A stretch of DNA of 9,106 nucleotides from an uncultured Roseburia sp. GTDB lineage: Bacteria > Bacillota > Clostridia > Lachnospirales > Lachnospiraceae. A program made the translations under genes and the position numbers. Shown in pieces: positions 1-7,086 of the stretch. The notes beneath the pieces were generated by a model. It had not been told where the DNA came from and did no database searches. It saw nothing but the letters and a program-made list of their open reading frames with translations. The stretch is from contig CANTEO010000079.1 in NCBI GenBank assembly GCA_947652855.1, forward strand, positions 1-9,106. The letters are read 5' to 3'. Position 1 is the stretch's first letter, and every line of letters starts with the position of its first letter.

Positions 1-38
1 AAGAAATATAAAAAACATGGCATATATCATTTCATTCC

Positions 39-87
39 AAAAAACAGGAAAAGAAGGTACCATTGTCTCACATGATACTTCCTTTCC
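39..87 (-). terminator. Intrinsic terminator after the protease gene
   Basis: Arms 72-87 and 47-63 form a stem of about 16 pairs with two G-U pairs and one bulge, closing an 8-base loop (64-71). On the minus strand the stem is followed two bases later by six T (44-39). It starts 31 bases beyond the protease stop and is oriented to end minus-strand transcription; the plus-strand side lacks a T tract. It marks the end of the gene block. Confidence 0.75.
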
Positions 88-118
88 ATTCTTAGTTTCA
101 AACCCTTTATCTGGCACC

Positions 119-1954
119 TCACCCCGGCAAACTATCCCTCAAGCACAGCACGCCCCACCCAAGCTGCGGATTGGGATACTCCTTCACCGCATCAATCTGC
201 TTCGCCCCTCTAATCAGGTACGCCTTCGCCTTTTCTCCATACAAAAACGGATCCTTGCCCTGCACGATCCCCCATTCCATCATCAGCGCTACGCTGCCCG
301 TCACGAACGGCGTCGCCATAGACGTCCCGCTCCTTGACACATACCCTCCGCCGGGCGAAGCCGAGACAATATCCACGCCGGGGGCCGCAAGATCCGGCTT
401 CACCTGGTTTGTCCATGCCGTATAGCCTCTGCCGGAAAACGCCGCCGCGCTGTCCGCATTGGAATCATACGCGGCCACGCTGATGGCCTTTGCCGCAGTG
501 GAAGGGATCGTAAGCGTCCTCTCCTCCGACGGATACGGAAATCCTGTCCCTTCATTTAAGACGCCCCCGGACGGGAGCCAGATATCATACACGCCATCCA
601 CAATTTTGCCGGCCGAGAGGCGAATTTTCCACAATCCAGAAGGGATATACCGCCCCCTGGGGATAACGTCAATATAAACCTCCTGATAGATGCTGTATGG
701 AGACGGCTCCCCGTAAAAAATCAAAAGCTCCGCCGCCTCAAACTGCACGCGCAATGTCCCCTGCCCGATCAATTGCCCGCTGCGCTTCCCATCCGGAAGG
801 AACACTTCCAGCCAAATCTCATCCTGATAGCGTTTCCAAATCTGCAAATTTAGTTTTGACTCATAGCCGCTGACCGTAAATTCCGCCTCCTGCGTCTGCC
901 CGCTTTTTATTCGACTCATAAAATGCGCGCTTTTCGCCCCCTCATTTCCCGTCCCCACAATAATATTGCACTGATGCCGCCCTGCCATGTCATTTAAAAA
1001 CGTCTCAATCAGGCTTGTTCCGCTATGCGATCCATAGTTGTTCCCAAAGCTTAGGTTTATGGCGACAGGCCGATTCAAATATTCGGCTGCCCGAATGCAA
1101 TAGTCCACCGCCTTCATCAATTCCGTCGTCTTCGGGAACGAGTTCTCCCCCGGCGTTCCTAGCTTAACGATTAAAAGCCCCGCTTCATAGGCAACCCCGC
1201 GATACCTCCCCATAGAGGCCCTTCCGTTTCCTGCGGCAATCCCCGCCACATGAGTGCCGTGGCCGGATGTGTCCCTGCTCGGCACAATTTTTTGACGGGC
1301 CGCCATACTTCCTGCGGCCAAAGCCATATTGATTTCCTCTGCCGTAAACAGCACGCCGTCCGCATACTCCTCTGGAGGGCGGTAGGTGATCCCCTCATTC
1401 ACCTCTGTCCTCGCGTCGTTCAGCGCCGAAGCATTCAGCGTCTGATCCCATAAGGCCACAATGCGCGTCGTCCCGTCTGCATTGCAGAAATCAGGATGCG
1501 CATAATCAATCCCACTGTCAATCACCGCCACAAGGCATCCGTTCCCGGTCAGGTTTCTGGCGCCGTCCACTGCATTCCCCAAATTGCCGTCCGACTGCAG
1601 GGCAGAAATACAAGAGGCCCTTTTTGCCGAATTCACAGCAAAAAAGAGCCTCTTTGGTTTTTCCATATAAATAATGCCATTCAAACTTGCAACCTCATCC
1701 ACCAAAGACTCTGGCAGGATCAAAATTGCATAAGAGCCGCTTAAGACCGTGACGGAGCCTGGACGCTGACCGTCCCAATATGCATCCAGCAAGGCCCTGG
1801 CCTGCTCTATGCCGTCCCGCGCAAAGCGCACGATCACTTCCCACGTCCTCTCTTCTCTGGAATACCCAACGCCTAAGTTCAAGGATTTCTCCCGCTCCTG
1901 TGCGCTGGCGTCCAGGGCCAGGTTAAAAAGGTTTTCTATTTTTGCATTGCTCAT
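119..1954 (-). CDS. Csp-like subtilisin-family (S8) serine protease with prodomain
   Basis: Predicted serine endopeptidase of the clostridial Csp-type S8 group. Residues about 1-105 resemble the Csp prodomain (N-L-A-L-D near 11-15, R-E-K-S-L-N-L-G-V-G-Y near 21-31, Y-M-E-K-P-K at its end). The catalytic domain has D146 (V-I-D-S-G-I-D), H232 (G-H-G-T-H-V-A-G), oxyanion N337 (G-T-G-N-E-G) and S545 (S-G-T-S-M-A-T-P), so the triad is complete. About 345-480, between N337 and S545, is an insert matching the position of the beta-rich jelly-roll domain known in CspB. There is no signal peptide or membrane segment. Csp proteases activate the cortex hydrolase SleC in spore germination; similar proteins of unknown role are common in Lachnospiraceae, so germination is only a possibility. 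GGATGG lies 11 bases before the ATG, a weak site; the prodomain match supports this start. It is the last gene before a strong terminator. Confidence 0.9.
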   Translation of the reverse strand: MSNAKIENLFNLALDASAQEREKSLNLGVGYSREERTWEVIVRFARDGIEQARALLDAYWDGQRPGSVTVLSGSYAILILPESLVDEVASLNGIIYMEKPKRLFFAVNSAKRASCISALQSDGNLGNAVDGARNLTGNGCLVAVIDSGIDYAHPDFCNADGTTRIVALWDQTLNASALNDARTEVNEGITYRPPEEYADGVLFTAEEINMALAAGSMAARQKIVPSRDTSGHGTHVAGIAAGNGRASMGRYRGVAYEAGLLIVKLGTPGENSFPKTTELMKAVDYCIRAAEYLNRPVAINLSFGNNYGSHSGTSLIETFLNDMAGRHQCNIIVGTGNEGAKSAHFMSRIKSGQTQEAEFTVSGYESKLNLQIWKRYQDEIWLEVFLPDGKRSGQLIGQGTLRVQFEAAELLIFYGEPSPYSIYQEVYIDVIPRGRYIPSGLWKIRLSAGKIVDGVYDIWLPSGGVLNEGTGFPYPSEERTLTIPSTAAKAISVAAYDSNADSAAAFSGRGYTAWTNQVKPDLAAPGVDIVSASPGGGYVSRSGTSMATPFVTGSVALMMEWGIVQGKDPFLYGEKAKAYLIRGAKQIDAVKEYPNPQLGWGVLCLRDSLPG

Positions 1955-1993
1955 GAGATTTCAAGCCATCCATTTCTTTCTATGAATATATGC

Positions 1994-2021
1994 AAAAAAA
2001 GGGTTCCTTATATCCAAAACC
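1994..2021 (-). terminator. Weak terminator-like hairpin after the hybrid kinase gene
   Basis: On the minus strand GGTTTT pairs with GGAACC (2021-2002; four Watson-Crick pairs plus two G-U pairs, loop of about 8), and a run of seven T (2000-1994) follows one base later. The T tract is good but the stem is weak, so termination may be partial. It lies in the 68-base gap between the kinase and the protease. No convincing promoter was seen in this gap. Confidence 0.35.
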
Positions 2022-2022
2022 G

Positions 2023-4572
2023 TTATCCCAGATATTTTTTCAGCACGCGCATGCACTCCTTTAAGTCAATCGGCTTCTGTAGATGGGCATTCATGCCGCA
2101 ATCCAAGCACTTTTGCACATCCCCGGAAAAAGCGTCAGCCGTCATGGCGATAATTGGCAAATCCTTGTCAGCGCGCGTCAGGCCGCGGATCGCGACCGTC
2201 GCGTCGTATCCATTCATGACCGGCATTCGGATATCCATTAGGATTGCGTCGTAATAGCCAATCTTGGACTGCTCAAACATATCTATGCATTCCTTGCCGT
2301 TTACGGCCCATTCCAGCTCCATTCCCGTAATAGACAGGATTTCGCTCGCGACTTCCCAGTTAATTTCCATATCCTCAGCCATCAGGACGCGTTTCCCTGT
2401 AAAGTCCACATCCTCGTCATTCTGCTCTTCTTTCAATTCATGCCCGTCCACATACTGCACCAGCCTCTGATACAATGTAGACTTAAAGAGCGGCTTTGAA
2501 ATAAACCCTTCAATCGTAGACGCCCCGATTTCCGTCACAAAGTCATCGCTGTCATACGCAGAGATCAAAAAGATCGGAATCGCCTTGTTGACGCGGCTTC
2601 GAATCTCACGAATCGTCTGAATGCCGTCCATTCCCGGCATCTTCCAGTCAATCAGCACAAATTGATAGTCTTCATTGCGCTTATGCCGCTCTTCCACCAT
2701 CGTGACCGCCTCTTGCCCATTCAGCGTCCACTCCACATGAACGCCCAGCTCCTCCAAATTGGAAACGGCGCTGGCGCACAATTGCTCATTGTCATCCACC
2801 ACAAGGATGTTCCAAGCCGGCAGCTTCATATCCGCCTCTGTGATCTCGGCCTTCTTTAGGTCAAGCGTAATATGGAAACTGCTCCCTTTCCCCATCTCGC
2901 TCTCAACCCGAATCGTCCCTCCCATAAGGTCAATGATGCCTTTCGTAATCGCTGTCCCAAGCCCGGTTCCAAGGATATGCCGCACTTCCTCTGTCTCTTC
3001 CCTGGAAAAGTCATCCCAAATCCGCTCCTGAAACTCCTGCGACATACCGATCCCCGTGTCAATCACACTGATCAGGACGCGTACATAATCCTCCCCGCGC
3101 GGAGACTCCTCCTGCTGCATATGTATGTCAATCCGCCCGCCATCCGGCGTATATTTCACCGCGTTAGACAATAGGTTCAAAAGCACCTGGTTCAACCGCA
3201 CATCATCACAGTATACGTCTTCTGAAATGATCTTACGAATAAAAATATCAAAAAACTGGCTCTTCGCCTTCACCTGGGGCTGCATAATGCTTACAATATC
3301 GTCCATCGTATCCCGCAGGGACATTGGCGCGCCCATATTCATCGTCATCTTTCCGCTTTCGATTTTAGACATATCAAGCACGTCGTTAATCAGGCCCAAC
3401 AGCTGCTTGCTCGACAAACGGACTTTTCGCAGGCAGTCCTCCACCCGCACCGGATCGGTCACGTTCCTTTGCGCAATCTCCGTCATCCCCACAATCGCGT
3501 TCATTGGCGTTCGGATATCATGGCTCATGCTGGATAAGAACTCACTCTTAGCCATATTGGCGTGGTCTGCATCCTCTTTCGCAAGAGCAAGCTCCTTCAT
3601 CTGCCTCTGTGACAAGCCATAATACATATAAAGAATAACGGACATCGCAATCAGGATAACGGCCGCAGAGCCAACCATAATAATAATCCGCATCGTGTCC
3701 AGCTTCTTTAGGGACGACCCCAACACTTCAGAAGGCATAGAAGTAACCAAATACCATAACGAATTCTCTGAAAGCGGAGAGCAGTAAATGCGCCGTTCCA
3801 TTCCATCAATCTGCACCACCGAAGAATAAATCTCATCATTCTCAATTGCGGATTTCAGTTCCCTAATATAATCTTCCGGGCTTTTTCCATTCACCTTCTC
3901 ATATTTCGTCTGAATCCGTTCAAAAAAGCTTTCCCGAAAAGCGTCGGAATTTCGAATGACAAAGTTTCCCTCCCGGTCAATAATGTGAGAATAGGCCATC
4001 CCCTCATTTTCATCCAAAAAAAGCGCGGTATTCAAATAATCCATGGACACGCCGGCAAGAAGGGCAATGCTCCTCCCATCATTTTTCATTGGATACGCCG
4101 CCTTTTTGCCTAACAGCAAAACCTTATCCCCATCTTTCGTCCTTCCCTGCAGCACCAGATTCCCGTCCGTATTCACCAAATCTATAATATGCTCATAGGA
4201 ATCGCCAAGCTCTAGCTCTTCCCCATAAATCATCTCCATCCCATTTTCTTCTGAATACAATCCCAGGCAGGAGAAATTTCGAATCTCGCTGCTCGTCTGC
4301 AGCTCATTTAACATTCTGTCATCATAATGCGACGTTTCATATGGCGTTCGCTTTATGATTCCCTCCACCTGCTCAATTCGCAGCGCAATAATGGAATGAA
4401 ATTTCTGCTGAATCTGATGGTTCATTTCAGACATATAAATATCGCTGATCTCACCTATTGACTGCTCTGTCTTATACGCCATAAATATCGTCAGAAAAGC
4501 AAAGATCAACACACAGATCAATATAATGCTGACAACGCTCCGTATAAAAAATTTGCTTACGTTTTTTACCAT
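2023..4572 (-). CDS. Membrane hybrid sensor histidine kinase with two receiver domains
   Basis: Inner-membrane sensor kinase expected to autophosphorylate on His, pass phosphate to its own receivers and then to an HPt protein. In order: TM1 about 10-31; extracytoplasmic sensor about 32-292, Cache-like in appearance (for example H-I-I-D-R-E-G-N-F-V-I near 196-206); TM2 about 294-317; HisKA with H351 in S-H-D-I-R-T-P; HATPase with N-box N470, G1 D505-T-G-I-G and G2 G535-T-G-L-G. Receiver 1 (about 588-708) has D593/D594, phospho-acceptor D642 and K693. Receiver 2 (about 727-848) has E733/D734, D780 and K833. Both receivers keep their active-site residues, so both may be phosphorylated. There is no fused HPt domain or DNA-binding output; the separate HPt gene is 30 bases upstream. 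The ATG has GGAG with 7 bases spacing. Signal and final output are unknown. Confidence 0.95.
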   Translation of the reverse strand: MVKNVSKFFIRSVVSIILICVLIFAFLTIFMAYKTEQSIGEISDIYMSEMNHQIQQKFHSIIALRIEQVEGIIKRTPYETSHYDDRMLNELQTSSEIRNFSCLGLYSEENGMEMIYGEELELGDSYEHIIDLVNTDGNLVLQGRTKDGDKVLLLGKKAAYPMKNDGRSIALLAGVSMDYLNTALFLDENEGMAYSHIIDREGNFVIRNSDAFRESFFERIQTKYEKVNGKSPEDYIRELKSAIENDEIYSSVVQIDGMERRIYCSPLSENSLWYLVTSMPSEVLGSSLKKLDTMRIIIMVGSAAVILIAMSVILYMYYGLSQRQMKELALAKEDADHANMAKSEFLSSMSHDIRTPMNAIVGMTEIAQRNVTDPVRVEDCLRKVRLSSKQLLGLINDVLDMSKIESGKMTMNMGAPMSLRDTMDDIVSIMQPQVKAKSQFFDIFIRKIISEDVYCDDVRLNQVLLNLLSNAVKYTPDGGRIDIHMQQEESPRGEDYVRVLISVIDTGIGMSQEFQERIWDDFSREETEEVRHILGTGLGTAITKGIIDLMGGTIRVESEMGKGSSFHITLDLKKAEITEADMKLPAWNILVVDDNEQLCASAVSNLEELGVHVEWTLNGQEAVTMVEERHKRNEDYQFVLIDWKMPGMDGIQTIREIRSRVNKAIPIFLISAYDSDDFVTEIGASTIEGFISKPLFKSTLYQRLVQYVDGHELKEEQNDEDVDFTGKRVLMAEDMEINWEVASEILSITGMELEWAVNGKECIDMFEQSKIGYYDAILMDIRMPVMNGYDATVAIRGLTRADKDLPIIAMTADAFSGDVQKCLDCGMNAHLQKPIDLKECMRVLKKYLG

Positions 4573-4602
4573 ACATCCGCTCCATCTTAAATTCGTTTTC
4601 GC

Positions 4603-4956
4603 CTACTCCATATGTTTCTTAATGCACAGGACGATCTCTTCCTGCACAGCCAAAACTTTTTCCAAACGTTCTTTTGCTTCCTTTGGCTGACCTGCCCGCA
4701 GCAGCTCAAGCGCTTCGCTGTATCCCTTATACAATGGAGTGATGGACAGGTTTCCCGCCGTCCCCTTAATGGTATGCACCTTCTCTGTCACATCGTTATA
4801 CTCGGCCTCGTCAAAATCTAACGTGACCGTATTCGCGTCCAAGGTCTTAAGGAACGACCCAAACAGCCTCGTATACAGCTTTTCATTCCCATTCAGGCGC
4901 TTTAGCCCCTCCTCCACGCTTACTCCCAAATCCTTTAATTCATCTAAAAATGCCAT
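4603..4956 (-). CDS. Stand-alone HPt (histidine phosphotransfer) domain protein
   Basis: Cytoplasmic phosphotransfer protein that relays phosphate between Asp residues of receiver domains or accepts it from a kinase in trans. The 117 residues (from the preferred ATG) are little more than one HPt four-helix bundle. The motif V-H-T-I-K-G-T-A-G-N-L holds the predicted phospho-accepting His61, with the following Lys and Gly typical of HPt domains. No kinase, receiver or membrane segment is present. The stop is 30 bases before the hybrid kinase, which has two receivers but no HPt domain, so a kinase-HPt relay is the most obvious role. The CheA encoded upstream has lost its own phospho-His helix, so this protein is also a candidate trans substrate for CheA. 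An alternative start at 4974 would add six residues but lacks a ribosome binding site. Confidence 0.9.
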   Translation of the reverse strand: MAFLDELKDLGVSVEEGLKRLNGNEKLYTRLFGSFLKTLDANTVTLDFDEAEYNDVTEKVHTIKGTAGNLSITPLYKGYSEALELLRAGQPKEAKERLEKVLAVQEEIVLCIKKHME

Positions 4957-4964
4957 GCTCGCAA

Positions 4965-4972
4965 CCCCTCTC
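4965..4972 (-). promoter_or_regulatory. Ribosome binding site choosing the HPt start at 4956
   Basis: GAGAGGGG lies 8 bases before the ATG at 4956-4954. The in-frame ATG six codons upstream (4974-4972) overlaps this site and has no purine-rich sequence of its own ahead of it, so the downstream ATG is preferred. Confidence 0.7.
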
Positions 4973-4996
4973 ATTGTTCATTATTTTACTAATAAA

Positions 4997-5029
4997 GGCA
5001 GGCACAGGGACAAATGCCCCTGTGCCGCC
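4997..5029 (-). terminator. Hairpin between the receptor and HPt genes, possible partial terminator
   Basis: Arms 5018-5026 and 5001-5009 form a perfect 9-bp G+C-rich stem with an 8-base loop. Three further G-C pairs (5027-5029 with 4997-4999) extend it past a single bulged base. It begins 9 bases after the receptor stop codon. On the minus strand it is followed directly by TTTATT, an imperfect U tract. It resembles an intrinsic terminator but the weak tract suggests incomplete termination, or an mRNA-stabilising hairpin that sets different levels for che genes and for hpt plus the kinase. Confidence 0.6.
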
Positions 5030-5038
5030 ATTCGTTCC

Positions 5039-6502
5039 TTAATATTTTCCAAAGTCATCCTCTAAAGAAATCACCGGCTCATTCACACTGTCCCCTGCAA
5101 AGGAGCTTGCGGTTTTGCTGGAGCTGTCCGAACGCCCTTCACCCAAATTGTAGATCGAAAGCATATCGCGCATCCTCGCCGCCTGATTGGACAATTCCTC
5201 GCTGGACGCCGCACACTGCTGGCTGGTGGCGGAATTCGTCTGCACCACCTGCGAAACCTGACTGATCGCCTGCTCAATCTGCGCAACCGCAGTCGCCTGA
5301 TAATTGGACGATTCTGCAATTCCGTTGATAATGACTTCACTTTCCTGCACGATTGACGTAATCGCCTCTAACGCCCTCGCCGTATCGTCTGCAATCTTAG
5401 AGCCCATGCTGACTTTTCCGATGGAATCCTCAATCAGCTCCGCCGTCTCACCCGCAGCGGACGCGCTCTTGGCCGCAAGGCTCCTCACCTCTTCTGCAAC
5501 AACGGCAAAGCCTTTTCCTGCCTCTCCTGCCCTGGCTGCCTCAACCGCAGCGTTCAATGCCAGGATATTCGTCTGAAACGCAATATCGTCAATGACTTTG
5601 ATAATCTTGGAAATGCTCTCGGAAGCTTTGTTGATGTCCTGCATTGCAGCCACCATGTCTTCCATCTGCTTATTGCCCTTCTTCACGTCTTCAATCGCAT
5701 GGATCACCAGATTCGCGGCCTCATTCGCCTGATCCGCATTCTGCTTCGTCTTTTCTGCAATCTCATCAATGGACGCCGTAATCTGCTCAATCGCGCTGGC
5801 CTGCTGAGTAGAGCCCTGCGCCAACGCCTGGCTTGCGCTCGCCACCTGTGAAGAGCTGATCGTCACCTGTGTGCCTGCGTCGCTGATGTTTGACAATGCG
5901 TTGAAATTGTCCTCAACCAGCTTCTTTAAGGAATTGCCAAGCAAATCCTCTGGGGATTTCGGGCTCACCGAAATCGTCAGGTTTCCGTTTGAGACCTCTT
6001 CTGCAATTTGGGATTGATATTTGATGTTGTCAATCACTTTCGTGTATTCATCCACCAAATCGCCAAATTCATCGTTGGCAAATTTCACCAAGTCAATGTT
6101 CACATGGCCCATTGCGATTTTCTTCGCCGCATCTGAAAGCTGATTGACGGAACGGACAATCGCCTTAATGATCGAGAACGCGATCATCAGCGTAATCATG
6201 ATCGACAGCACGATCATCACCAAGCTGAATATGTTCGACCGAAGCACGATGACGTCCATCTGTTCCAGGCTGGTTTCCTTTACTGCCGCTATCTCATTTA
6301 AGAGATACGCGCCTTTTTCCCCGTCTGCCCCAATCTCATCAAGCGTCTCCCGCACCTGCGCCTCTTCCAGCTCATACTGGCTCCGCACGGAATCAATCGC
6401 GCTGCGCGTTCCATACATTCCAAGCAGAGAATTAATCACCGTAAGCACAATGGGAATGAAAAATCCCACAATCAACCTTGTTCTCATCTTTGCGTTTTTC
6501 AT
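5039..6502 (-). CDS. Methyl-accepting chemotaxis protein with a very short external loop
   Basis: Transmembrane chemoreceptor that controls CheA through CheW; the operon position makes it the probable cognate receptor. Residues 1-9 are basic and cytoplasmic; TM1 is about 10-31; an external segment of only about 57 residues (32-88) follows; TM2 is about 90-112. A HAMP domain spans about 112-162, followed by a second HAMP-like unit about 163-205. The signalling domain runs about 205-450, with the conserved hairpin tip at 305-345 (A-F-Q-T-N-I-L-A-L-N-A-A-V-E-A-A-R-A-G-E). The external part is too short for a full four-helix-bundle or double Cache ligand domain. The polar C-terminal tail ends D-D-F-G-K-Y. 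The start has GAGAGG 8 bases upstream, overlapping the cheW stop; a nearby ATG at 6509 is out of frame. Ligand unknown. Confidence 0.95.
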   Translation of the reverse strand: MKNAKMRTRLIVGFFIPIVLTVINSLLGMYGTRSAIDSVRSQYELEEAQVRETLDEIGADGEKGAYLLNEIAAVKETSLEQMDVIVLRSNIFSLVMIVLSIMITLMIAFSIIKAIVRSVNQLSDAAKKIAMGHVNIDLVKFANDEFGDLVDEYTKVIDNIKYQSQIAEEVSNGNLTISVSPKSPEDLLGNSLKKLVEDNFNALSNISDAGTQVTISSSQVASASQALAQGSTQQASAIEQITASIDEIAEKTKQNADQANEAANLVIHAIEDVKKGNKQMEDMVAAMQDINKASESISKIIKVIDDIAFQTNILALNAAVEAARAGEAGKGFAVVAEEVRSLAAKSASAAGETAELIEDSIGKVSMGSKIADDTARALEAITSIVQESEVIINGIAESSNYQATAVAQIEQAISQVSQVVQTNSATSQQCAASSEELSNQAARMRDMLSIYNLGEGRSDSSSKTASSFAGDSVNEPVISLEDDFGKY

Positions 6503-6514
6503 TTTTCATACCTC

Positions 6515-7060
6515 TCATTTTTTCATAGAAATCATATTGTTTGACTGTTCAATCGCTGCAAGATCCTCATCGTTCAGCAGCTTATCCGGATCCAGAAGTA
6601 ACTTTACCGAATTTCCTACCCTTGCAATGCCATAAACAAACTTATGGTCCACTTTATCCGCGCGCGTCACTTTGGGCGGCGGCAATATGTTCTCTTCCTT
6701 AATTTCAATCACGTCGGCAATTTTTTCCACTATCAGCCCAACCACCACGCCGTCCACCATAACAACGATGATGCAAGTCCTGTCGTCATATTCAAACGCC
6801 TCCTGCTTAAACCGCAGCCTGACGTCAATGACCGGAATGATTTTTCCCCTGAGGTTAATTAATCCTTTGATGTAGTCTTCCGTTCTGGGAATTGCAGTGA
6901 TCGGGGGAATCTGGATAATTTCGTTGACATATTGGATTTTCAGGCCAAAATACTCGTTTCCTGACTTAAAGGTCATATATTTGCTCTTTTGCGCTTCATC
7001 CTCATCGGAAACAGCCAGCATATCCTCTTCCTGAAGATTCACCTCGCTCAATTCATCCAT
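6515..7060 (-). CDS. cheW: CheW receptor-kinase coupling protein
   Basis: Small cytoplasmic adaptor that links the receptor tip to the CheA P5 domain in chemosensory arrays. The 181 residues hold one CheW/SH3-like domain from about 27 to 165. The signature around residues 63-82 (Y-I-K-G-L-I-N-L-R-G-K-I-I-P-V-I-D-V) includes R71 of the N-L-R-G motif, known in CheW proteins to matter for receptor and kinase contacts. The first 26 residues form an acidic extension, making it somewhat longer than a minimal CheW. The ATG is preceded by AAGGAAGG with 9 bases spacing. It lies 26 bases after cheA, and its TGA stop overlaps the ribosome binding site of the receptor gene, so all three are surely cotranscribed. 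CheV is excluded because no receiver domain is present. Confidence 0.95.
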   Translation of the reverse strand: MDELSEVNLQEEDMLAVSDEDEAQKSKYMTFKSGNEYFGLKIQYVNEIIQIPPITAIPRTEDYIKGLINLRGKIIPVIDVRLRFKQEAFEYDDRTCIIVVMVDGVVVGLIVEKIADVIEIKEENILPPPKVTRADKVDHKFVYGIARVGNSVKLLLDPDKLLNDEDLAAIEQSNNMISMKK

Positions 7061-7086
7061 AAGCCCTATCCTTCCTTTCTCTTATT

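Noticed and set aside
1..38. A possible gene or promoter at the left edge.
   Set aside because: The stretch is A+T-rich with no convincing start, ribosome binding site or promoter pair; it only follows the terminator.
3125..3622. Plus-strand open frame of 165 codons.
   Set aside because: It lies wholly antisense to the kinase core of the hybrid histidine kinase, has no recognisable domain, and is best explained as a shadow of that gene. The same applies to the plus-strand frame at 6144-6635.
4957..4974. HPt start at the upstream ATG (4974), giving 123 residues.
   Set aside because: It lacks a ribosome binding site and overlaps the GAGAGGGG that serves the ATG at 4956.
4980..5015. A -10-like TAAAAT on the minus strand upstream of the HPt gene, suggesting a separate promoter.
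   Set aside because: No acceptable -35 element is found 16 to 18 bases upstream; the expected position falls inside the G+C-rich hairpin.
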